From assembly GCA_021464245.1 (NCBI GenBank), contig JADCRB010000011.1, forward strand, positions 1,184,131-1,248,130: 64,000 nucleotides of DNA, written 5' to 3'. The stretch comes from Carallia brachiata. Taxonomy: Eukaryota; Streptophyta; Magnoliopsida; Malpighiales; Rhizophoraceae. The position numbers were made by a program, and so were the translations under genes. Below are positions 53,606-64,000 of this stretch, piece after piece. The notes under the pieces are model-generated. The model made no database searches. It was not told the DNA's origin and saw only the letters and a program-made list of their open reading frames with translations. Within the stretch, counting starts at the first letter, position 1. Every line of letters starts with the position of its first letter.

Positions 53606-56600
53606 CAACTAATAAAAGCAAATCACGATCAATTACACACTTATTAGAGTGAATTAAGCGCATTTAACTCCCAAAAGGTGTTAAAAATTCCTTTAACATT
53701 GAATTTAATGGTTTTTGTAAGCATTTATACTTTATTTATGTTAAATTTGGGTTAAATAAGCCATCAAAGTGGAAGAAAATCACTTATTTACAAGAAATAA
53801 AGTGATTTGACCCCTTTATTCATGCCACAAATAGTCTTATGCAACTAATAAAAGCAAATCACGATGAATTACACACACTTATTAGAGGAATTAAGCGCAT
53901 TTAACTCCCCCAAAAGGTGTTAAAATACTTTTTACATTGAAATTAATGGTTTTTGTAAGCATTTATACTTCATTTAAGTTAAATTTGGGTTAAATAAGCC
54001 GTTAAAATGAAAGAAAATCACTTATTTGCAAGAAATAAAGTGATTTGACCCCTTTGTTCACGCCACAAATAGTCTTATGCAACTATAAATGCAAATCATA
54101 ATCAATTACACACTTATTTAGAGCGAATTAAACGCATTTAACTCTCCAATGTGTTGGAAATGGTTTTTACATAGAAATTAAAGGTTTTTGTAAGCATTTA
54201 TCCTTCATTTATGTTCAATTTAGGTTAAATAAGCCATCAAAGTGGAAGAAAATCACTTATTTACAAGAAATAAAGTGATTTGACCCCTTTATTCATGCCA
54301 CAAATGGTCTTATGCACTAATAAACGCCCAAATCATGATCAATTGCACTCTTATTAGAGCGAATTGATTGCCTTTAACTCCTCTAAAAGGGTGTTGAAAA
54401 TGTTTTTATTAACATGAAATTAAAGGTATTTGTAAGCATTTACCTTCATTTATGTTCAAATTTGGGTTAAATAAGCCGCAAAGTGACGAAAAATCACTTA
54501 TTTACAGGAAATAAAGTGATTTGACCCCTTTATTTTCACGCCACAATGGTCTTATGCAACTAATAATGCAAATTGATCGATAGCACACTTTTAGAGTGAA
54601 TTAAGCGCATTTAAAAACTCCCCAAAATATCTTAAAAATGCTTTTTACATTGAAATTAATGGTTTTTGTAAGCATTTACTTCATTTAAGTTAAATTTGGG
54701 TTAAATAACCCGTTAAAATGTAAGAAAGTCACTTATTTGCAAGAAATAAAGTGATTTGACCCCTTCGTTCACGCCACAAATAGTCTTATGCAACTAATAA
54801 ATGCAAATCATGATCAATTACCCACTTATTAGAGTGAATTAAGCGGATTTAACTCCCCAAAAGGTGTTAAAAATGCTTTTAACATTGAAATTAATGGTTT
54901 TTGTAAGCATTTATACTTCATTTATATTAAATTTGGGTTAAATAAGCCGTAAAAATGAAAGAAAATCACTTATTTGCAAGAAATAAAGTGATTTGACCCC
55001 TTTGTTCACGCCACAAATAGTCTTATGCAACTAATAAATGCAAATCATGATCAACTACAGACTTATTAGAGGGAACTGATTGCCTTTAACTCTCTGAAAG
55101 GTGTTGGAAATGGTTTTTACATAGAAATTAAAGGTTTTTGTAAACATTTATCCTTCATTATGTTCAATTTGGGTTAAATAAGCCACCAAAGTGGACGAAA
55201 ATCACTTATTTACAAGAAATAAGTGATTTGACCCTTTATTCATGCCACAAATGGTCTTATGCAACTAATAAACGCAAATCATGATCAATTGCACTCTTAT
55301 TAGAGGGAACTGATTGCCTTCAACTCTCTAAAAGGTGTTGAAAATGGTTTTTACATTGAAATTAAAGGTATTTGTAAGCATTTAACCTTCATTATGTTCA
55401 ATTTGGGTTAAATAAGCCACCAAAGTGGACGAAAATCACTTATTTACAGGAAATAAAGTGATTTGACCCCTTTATTCATGCCACAAATGGTCTTATGCAA
55501 CTAATAAATGCAAATCGTGATCGATTGCACACTTATTAGAGTGAATTAAGCGCATTTAACTCCCCAAAATGTCTTAAAAATACTTTTCACATTGAAATTA
55601 AAGGTTTTTGTAAGCATTTATACTTCATTTAAGATAAATTTGGGTTAAATAAGCCGTTAAAGTGAAAGAAAATCACTTATTTGCAAGAAATAAAGTGATT
55701 TGACCCCTTTGTTCACGCCACAAATAGTCTTATGCAACTAATAAATGCAAATCATGATCAATTACACACTTATTAGAGTGAATTAAACGCATTTAACACT
55801 CCAAAATGTGTTGGAAATGGTTTTTACATAGAAATTAAAGGTTTTTGTAAGCATTTATCATTCATTTATGTTCAATTTAGGTTAAATAAGCCATCAAAGT
55901 GGAAGAAAATCACTTATTTACAAGAAATAAAGTGATTTGACTCCTTTATTCATGCCACAAATGGTCTTATGCAACTAATAAACGCAAATCATGATCAATT
56001 GCACTCTTATTAGAGGGAATTGATTGCCTTTAACTCTCTAAAAGGTGTTGAAAATGGTTTTTACATTGAAATTAAAGGTATTTGTAAGCATTTAACCTTC
56101 ATTATGTTCAATTTGGGTTAAATAAGCCACCAAAGTGGACGAAAATCACTTATTTACAGGAAATAAAGTGATTTGACCCCTTTATTCATGCCACAAATGG
56201 TCTTATGCAACTAATAAATGCAAATCGTGATCGATTGCATACTTATTAGAGTGAATTAAGCGCATTTAACTCCCCAAAATGTCTTAAAAATACTTTTCAC
56301 ATTGAAATTAATGGTTTTTGTAAACATTTACACTTTATTTAAGAAAAATTTGGGTTAAATAAGCCGTTAAAATGAAACAAAATCACTTATTTGCAAGAAA
56401 TAAAGTGATTTGACCCCTTTGTTCACGCCACAAATAGTCTTATGCAACTAATAAATACAAATCATGATCAACTACACACTTATTAGAGGGAATTGATTGC
56501 CTTTAACTCTCTAAAAGGTGTTGGAAATGGTTTTTACATAGAAATTAAAGGTTTTTGTAAGCATTTATCCTTCATTATGTTCAATTTGGGTTAAATAAGC

Positions 56601-59600
56601 CACCAAAGTGCACGAAAATCACTTATTTACAAGAAATAAAGTGATTTGACTCCTTTATTCATGCCACAAATGGTCTTATGCAACTAATAAACGCAAATCA
56701 TGATCAATTGCACTCTTATTAGAGGGAACTAATTGCCTTTAACTCTCTAAAAGGTGTTGAAAATGGTTTTTACATTGAAATTAAAGGTATTTGTAAGCAT
56801 TTAACCTTCATTATGTTCAATTTGTGTTAAATAAGCCACCAAAGTGGACGAAAATCACTTACTTACAGGAAATAAAGTGATTTGACCCCTTTATTCATGC
56901 CACAAATGGTCTTATGCAACTAATAAATGCAAATCGTGATCGATTGCACACTTATTAGAGTGAATTAAGCGCATTTAACTCCCCAAAATGTCTTAAAAAT
57001 ACTTTTCACATTGAAATTAAAAGTTTTTGTAAGCATTTATACTTCATTTAAGATAAATTTGGGTTATATAAGCCGTTAAAATGAAAGAAAATCACTTATT
57101 TGCAAGAAATAAAGTGATTTGACCCATTTGTTTATGCCACAAATAGTCTTATGCAACTAATAAAAGCAAATCACGATCAATTACACACTTATTAGAGTGA
57201 ATTAAGCGCATTTAACTCCCCAAAAGGTGTTAAAAATTCCTTTAACATTGAATTTAATGGTTTTTGTAAGCATTTATACTTTATTTATGTTAAATTTGGG
57301 TTAAATAAGCCATCAAAGTGGAAGAAAATCACTTATTTACAAGAAATAAAGTGATTTGACCCCTTTATTCTTGCCACAAATAGTCTTATGCAACTAATAA
57401 AAGCAAATCACGATGAATTACACACTTATTAGGGAATTAAGCGCATTTATTTAACTCCCCAAAAGGTGTTAAAAATACTTTTTACATTGAAATTAATGGT
57501 TTTTGTAAGCATTTATACTTCATTTAAGTTAAATTTGGGTTAAATAAGCCGTTAAAATGAAAGAAAATCACTTATTTGCAAGAAATAAAGTGATTTGACC
57601 CCTTTGTTCACGCCACAAATAGTCTTATGCAACTAATAAATGCAAATCATAATCAATTACACACTTATTAGAGCGAATTAAACGCATTTAACTCTCCAAT
57701 GTGTTGGAAATGGTTTTTACATAGAAATTAAAGGTTTTTGTAAGCATTTATCCTTCATTTATGTTCAATTTAGGTTAAATAAGCCATCAAAGTGGAAGAA
57801 AATCACTTATTTACAAGAAATAAAGTGATTTGACCCCTTTGTTCATGCCACAAATAGTCTTATGCAACTAATAAATGCAATAATGATCAATTACACACTT
57901 ATTAGAGCGAATTAAGCGGATTTAACTCCCTAAAGGTGTTTAAAAATGTTTTTACATTGAATTAATGGTTTTTGTAAGCATTTATACTTCATTTAAGTTA
58001 AATTTGGGTTAAATAAGCCGTTAAAATGAAAGAAAATCACTTATTTGCAAGAAATAAAGTGATTTGACCCCTTTGTTCACGCCACAAATAGTCTTATGCA
58101 ACTAATAAATGCAAATCATGATCAATTATACACTTATTAGAGTGAATTAAGCGCATTTAACTCCCCAAAAGCTGTTAAAAATGCTTTTTACATTGAAATT
58201 AATGGTTTTTGTAAGCATTTATACTTCATTTAAGATAAATTTGGGTTAAATAAGCCGTTAAAATGAAAGAAAATCACTTATTTGCAAGAAATAAAGTGAT
58301 TTGACCCCTTTGTTCATGCCACAAATAGTCTTATGCAACTAATAAAAGCAAATCATGATCAATTACACACTTATTAGAGTGAATTAAGCGCATTTAACTC
58401 CTTAAAAGGTGTTAAAAATGCTTTTAACATCGAAATTAATGGTTTTTGTAAGCATTTATACTTCATTTATGTTAAATTTTGGTTAAATAAGCCATCAAAG
58501 TGGAAGAAAATCACTTATTTACAAGAAATAAAGTGATTTGACCCCTTTATTCATGCCACAAATTGTCTTATGCAACTAATAAAAGCAAATCATGATCAAT
58601 TACACACTTATTTGAGTGAATTAAGCGCATTTAACTCCCCCAAAGGTGTTAAAAATGCTTTTTACATTGAAATTAATGGTTTTTGTAAGCATTTATACTT
58701 CATTTAAGTTAAATTTGACTTAAATAAGCCGTTAAAATGAAAGAAAATCACTTATTTGCAAGAAATAAAGTGATTTGACCCCTTTGTTCATGCCACAAAT
58801 AGTCTTATACAACTAATAAAAGCAAACCATGATCAATTAAACACTTATTAGAGTGAATTAAGCGCATTTAACTCCCCAAAAGGTGTGAAAAATGCTTTTT
58901 ACATTGAAATTAATGGTTTTTGTAAGCATTTATACTTCATTTAAGTTAAATTTGGGTTAAATAAGCCGTTAAAATGAAAGAAAATCACTTATTTGCAAGA
59001 AATAAAGTGATTTGACCCCTTTGTTCACGCCACAAATAGTCTTATGCAACTAATAAACGCAAATCATTATCAATTGCACTCTTATTATAGGGAATTGATT
59101 GCCTTTAACTCTCTAAAAGGTGTTGAAAATGGTTTTTACATTGAAATTAAAGGTATTTGTAAGCATTTAACCTTCATTATGTTCAATTTGGGTTAAATAA
59201 GCCACCAAAGTGGACGAAAATCACTTATTTACAGGAAATAAAGTGATTTGACCCCTTTATTCATGCCACAAATGGTCTTATGCAACTAATAAATGCAAAT
59301 CGTGATCGATTGCATACTTATTAGAGTGAATTAAGCGCATTTAACTCCCCAAAATGTCTTAAAAATACTTTTCACATTGAAATTAATGGTTTTTGTAAAC
59401 ATTTATACTTTATTTAAGTAAAATTTGGGTTAAATAAGCCGTTAAAATGAAACAAAATCACTTATTTGCAAGAAATAAAGTGATTTGACCCCTTTGTTCA
59501 CGCCACAAATAGTCTTATGCAACTAATAAATACAAATCATGATCAACTACACACTTATTAGAGGGAATTGATTGCCTTTAACTCTCTAAAAGGTGTTGGA

Positions 59601-62600
59601 AATGGTTTTTACATAGAAATTAAAGGTTTTTGTAAGCATTTATCCTTCATTATGTTCAATTTGGGTTAAATAAGCCACCAAAGTGCACGAAAATCACTTA
59701 TTTACAAGAAATAAAGTGATTTGACTCCTTTATTCATGCCACAAATGGTCTTATGCAACTAATAAACGCAAATCATGATCAATTGCACTCTTATTAGAGG
59801 GAACTAATTGCCTTTAACTCTCTAAAAGGTGTTGAAAATGGTTTTTACATTGAAATTAAAGGTATTTGTAAGCATTTAACCTTCATTATGTTCAATTTGT
59901 GTTAAATAAGCCACCAAAGTGGACGAAAATCACTTACTTACAGGAAATAAAGTGATTTGACCCCTTTATTCATGCCACAAATGGTCTTATGCAACTAATA
60001 AATGCAAATCGTGATCGATTGCACACTTATTAGAGTGAATTAAGCGCATTTAACTCCCCAAAATGTCTTAAAAATACTTTTCACATTGAAATTAAAAGTT
60101 TTTGTAAGCATTTATACTTCATTTAAGATAAATTTGGGTTATATAAGCCGTTAAAATGAAAGAAAATCACTTATTTGCAAGAAATAAAGTGATTTGACCC
60201 ATTTGTTTATGCCACAAATAGTCTTATGCAACTAATAAAAGCAAATCACGATCAATTACACACTTATTAGAGTGAATTAAGCGCATTTAACTCCCCAAAA
60301 GGTGTTAACAATTCCTTTAACATTGAATTTAATGGTTTTTGTAAGCATTTATACTTTATTTATGTTAAATTTGGGTTAAATAAGCCATCAAAGTGGAAGA
60401 AAATCACTTATTTACAAGAAATAAAGTGATTTGACCCCTTTATTCATGCCACAAATAGTCTTATGCAACTAATAAAAGCAAATCACGATGAATTACACAC
60501 TTATTAGAGGGAATTAAGCGCATTTAACTCCCCAAAAGGTGTTAAAAATACTTTTTACATTGAAATTAATGGTTTTTGTAAGCATTTATACTTCATTTAA
60601 GTTAAATTTGGGTTAAATAAGCCGTTAAAATAAAGAAGAAATCACTTATTTGCAAGAAATAAAGTGATTTGACCCCTTTGTTCACGCCACAAATAGTCTT
60701 ATGCAACTAATAAATGCAAATCATAATCAATTACACACTTATTAGAGCGAATTAAACGCATTTAACTCTCCAATGTGTTGGAAATGGTTTTTACATAGAA
60801 ATTAAAGGTTTTTGTAAGCATTTATCCTTCATTTATGTTCAATTTAGGTTAAATAAGCCATCAAAGTGGAAGAAAATCACTTATTTACAAGAAATAAAGT
60901 GATTTGACTCCTTTATTCATGCCACAAATGGTCTTATGCAACTAATAAACGCAAATCATGATCAATTGCACTCTTATTAGAGAGAATTGATTGCCTTTAA
61001 CTCTCTAAAAGGTGTTGAAAATGGTTTTTACATTGAAATTAAAGGTATTTGTAAGCATTTAACCTTCATTTATGTTCAATTTGGGTTAAATAAGCCAGCA
61101 AAGTGGACGAAAATCACTTATTTACAGGAAATAAAGTGATTTGACCCCTTTATTCATGCCACAAATGGTCTTATGCAACTAATAAATGCAAATTGTGATC
61201 GATAGCACACTTATTAGAGTGAATTAAGCGCATTTAACTCCCCAAAATATCTTAAAAATGCTTTTCACATTGAAATTAATGGTTTTTGTAAGAATTTATA
61301 CTTCATTTAAGTTAAATTTGGGTTAAATAACCCGTTAAAATGTAAGAAAGTCACTTATTTGCAAGAAATAAAGTGATTTGACCCCTTCGTTCACGCCACA
61401 AATAGTCTTATGCAACTAATAAATGCAAATCATGATCAATTACCCACTTATTAGAGTGAATTAAGCGGATTTAACTCCCCAAAAGGTGTTAAAAATGCTT
61501 TTAACATTGAAATTAATGGTTTTTGTAAGCATTTATACTTCATTTATATTAAATTTGGGTTAAATAAGCCGTTAAAATGAAAGAAAATCACTTATTTGCA
61601 AGAAATAAAGTGATTTGACCCCTTTGTTCACGCCACAAATAGTCTTATGCAACTAATAAATGCAAATCATGATCAACTACAGACTTATTAGAGGGAACTG
61701 ATTGCCTTTAACTCTCTAAAAGGTGTTGGAAATGGTTTTTACATAGAAATTAAAGGTTTTTGTAAACATTTATCCTTCATTATGTTCAATTTGGGTTAAA
61801 TAAGCCACCAAAGTGGACGAAAATCACTTATTTACAAGAAATAAAGTGATTTGACCCCTTTATTCATGCCACAAATGGTCTTATGCAACTAATAAACGCA
61901 AATCATGATCAATTGCACTCTTATTAGAGGGAACTGATTGCCTTCAACTCTCTAAAAGGTGTTGAAAATGGGTTTTTACATTGAAATTAAAGGTATTTGT
62001 AAGCATTTAACTTCATTATGTTCAATTTGGGTTAAATAAGCCACCAAAGTGGACGAAAATCACTTATTTACAGGAAATAAAGTGATTTGACCCCTTTATT
62101 CATGCCACAAATGGTCTTATGCAACTAATAAATGCAAATCGTGATCGATTGCACACTTATTAGAGTGAATTAAGCGCATTTAACTCCCAAAATGTCTTAA
62201 AATACTTTTCACATTGAAATTAAAGGTTTTTGTAAGCATTTATACTTCATTTAAGATAAATTTGGGTTAAATAAGCCGTTAAAGTGAAAGAAAGAAAATC
62301 ACTTATTTGCAAGAAATAAAGTGATTTGACCCTTTGTTCACGCCACAAATAGTCTTATGCAACTAATAAATGCAAATCATGATCAATTACACACTTATTA
62401 GAGTGAATTAAACGCATTTAACACTCCAAAATGTGTTGGAAATGGTTTTTACATAGAAATTAAAGGTTTTTGTAAGCATTTATCATTCATTTATGTTCAA
62501 TTTAGGTTAAATAAGCCATCAAAGTGGAAGAAAATCACTTATTTACAAGAAATAAAGTGATTTGACTCCTTTATTCATGCCACAAATGGTCTTATGCAAC

Positions 62601-64000
62601 TAATAAACGCAAATCATGATCAATTGCACTCTTATTAGAGGGAATTGATTGCCTTTAACTCTCTAAAAGGTGTTGAAAATGGTTTTTACATTGAAATTAA
62701 AGGTATTTGTAAGCATTTAACCTTCATTATGTTCAATTTGGGTTAAATAAGCCACCAAAGTGGACGAAAATCACTTATTTACAGGAAATAAAGTGATTTG
62801 ACCCCTTATTCATGCCACAAATGGTTCTTATGCAACATAAATGCAAATCGTGATCGATTGCATACTTATTGAGTGAATTAAGCGCATTTAACTCCCCAAA
62901 ATGTCTTAAAAATACTTTTCACATTGAAATTAATTTTGTTTTTGAACATTTACACTTTATTTAAGAAAAATTTGGGTTAAATAAGCCGTTAATATTAAAA
63001 ATGAAATCACTTATTTGCAAGAAATAAAGTGATTTGACCCCTTTGTTCACGCCACAAATAGTTTATGCAACTAAATAATAAATCATGATCAACTACACAC
63101 TTATTAGAGGGAATTGATTGCCTTTAACTCTCTAAAAGGTGTTGGTGGAAATGGTTTTACATAGAAATTAAAGGTTTTTGTAAGCATTTATCCTTCATTA
63201 TGTTCATTTGGGTTAAATAAGCCACCAAAGTGCACGAAAATCACTTATTTACAAGAAATAAAGTGATTTGACTCCCTTTATTCATGCCACAAATGGTCTT
63301 ATGCAACTAATAAACGCAAATCATGATCAATTGCACTTATTAGAGGGAACTAATTGCCTTTAACTCTCTAAAAGGTGTTGAAATGGTTTTTTTACATTGA
63401 AATTAAAGGTATTTGTAAGCATTTAACCTTCATTATGTTCAATTTGTGTTAAATAAGCCACCAAAGTGGACGAACGAAAATCACTTACTTACAGGAAAAT
63501 AAAGTGTTTGACCCCTTTATTCGCCACAAATGGTCTTATGCAACTAAAAATGCAAATCGTGATCGTTGCACACTTATTAGAGTGAATTAATTATTAAGCG
63601 CATTTAACTCCCCAAAATGTCTTAAAATACTTTTCACATTGAAATTAAAGTTTTTGAAGCATTTATACTTCATTTAAGATAAATTTGGGTTATATAAGCC
63701 GTTAAAATGAAAGAAAATCACTTATTTGCAAGAAATAAAGTGATTTGACCCATTTGTTTATGCCACAAATAGTCTTATGCAAAATTAAAAGCAAATCACG
63801 ATCAAATTACACACTTATTAGAGTGAATTAAGCGCATTTAACTCCCCAAAAGGTGTTAAAAATTCTTTAACATTGAATTTAATGGTTTTTGTAAGCATTT
63901 ATACTTTATTTATGTTAAATTTGGGTTAAATAAGCCATCAAAGTGGAAGAAAATCACTTATTTACAAGAAATAAAGTGATTTGACCCCTTTTCTTGCCAC
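53606..64000 (+). repeat. Satellite segment 5: 28-monomer higher-order repeat, period ~6.62 kb
   Basis: Y-type markers at 54370, 55082, 55316, 56036, 56499 and 56735 recur at 60993, 61704, 61940, 62651, 63120 and 63355. The offsets are 6615-6624 bases, or 28 monomers of 236.5. A subtype with AGCAAATCACGATCAATTAC marks inner boundaries at 53606, 57154, 60229 and about 63780. These steps of 3548, 3075 and 3551 bases are 15, 13 and 15 monomers. The 13-mer is largely a shorter version of the 15-mer: markers at 56499 and 56735 recur at 59574 and 59810. The first 1 kb and the last 1.2 kb have many indels relative to the other copy. Confidence 0.87.

Larger units (their letters stand above)
1..64000 (+). 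repeat. Satellite DNA array, ~237 bp monomer, ~270 head-to-tail copies
   Basis: The window is a single tandem array. The landmark CTTATGCAACTAAT recurs every 234-238 bases; for example it starts at 28557, 28794, 29031, 29268 and 29505, four monomers of exactly 237 bases in a row. All monomers lie in the same direction. I found no inverted block, no inserted mobile element and no unique sequence. One counted monomer is about 27% G+C. Conserved landmarks in order are: CTTATGCAACTAATAAA; a TGATCA or ATCGAT core; CACTTATTAGAGTGAATT; GCATTTAACTC; GGTTTTTGTAAGCATTTA; GGTTAAATAAGCC; a hairpin dyad; and TGCCACAAAT. The array is probably constitutive heterochromatin. Whether it is centromeric cannot be decided from sequence alone. 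I do not recognise the family. Confidence 0.97.

Noticed and set aside
1..64000. CRISPR array
   Set aside because: Repeats are contiguous 237 bp monomers without short unique spacers, and there are no cas genes.
1..64000. Ribosomal DNA, 5S spacer, tRNA cluster or telomeric repeat
   Set aside because: I saw no conserved 5S or tRNA promoter boxes, no cloverleaf-like sequence and no short G-rich telomere-type repeat in the monomer on either strand.
1..64000. CENP-B box
   Set aside because: The mammalian box needs a TTCG core and a CGGG end; the consensus monomer has neither in the right arrangement.

Overview
The whole 64 kb window is one continuous block of tandem satellite DNA. A monomer of about 236-237 bp, roughly 27% G+C in the copy I counted, is repeated head to tail about 270 times, always in the same orientation. 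I see no protein-coding gene, RNA gene, transposon or other unique sequence anywhere. This is typical of eukaryotic heterochromatin (centromeric, pericentromeric or a heterochromatic knob). Many sites that distinguish monomer subtypes look like CpG to TpG/CpA changes, which suggests a genome with cytosine methylation (plant or animal). I do not recognise the satellite family and cannot name the organism.

Four single N characters (2809, 13662, 29813, 53605) split the window into five segments. The monomer phase jumps at each one, so they are assembly gaps of unknown size. Segment 1 (1-2808) holds about 12 irregular monomers with no firm higher-order pattern. Segment 2 (2810-13661) is built from a higher-order repeat (HOR) of about 7 monomers (1.64-1.66 kb), with 6-mer (1.40 kb) and 8-mer (1.88 kb) variants. 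Segment 3 (13663-29812) has a 10-monomer HOR (about 2.35 kb) and then a 19-monomer HOR (about 4.46 kb). Segment 4 (29814-53604) begins with monomers lengthened by a 20-21 bp internal duplication. It then carries about five copies of a 16/17-monomer HOR (3.77-4.03 kb). Segment 5 (53606-64000) has a 28-monomer HOR (about 6.62 kb) made of alternating 15-mer and 13-mer blocks.

The monomers fall into recognisable subtypes. I name them W (the common background type) and X, Y and Z, three diverged types that nearly always occur in the order X-Y-Z, like a cassette set into runs of W. Almost every monomer keeps an imperfect inverted repeat (arms of 13 and 14 bases, 5-base loop) able to form a hairpin or cruciform. 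The consensus length of 237 bp equals 79 codons, and one forward frame is nearly free of stops in Y monomers. That explains the few 60-67-codon ORFs, which I do not consider genes.

There is no functional gene system here. The interest lies in the array's architecture: several different HOR lengths side by side, recent identical duplications, a conserved dyad in each monomer, and error-like indel clusters near the gaps that limit fine-scale conclusions.
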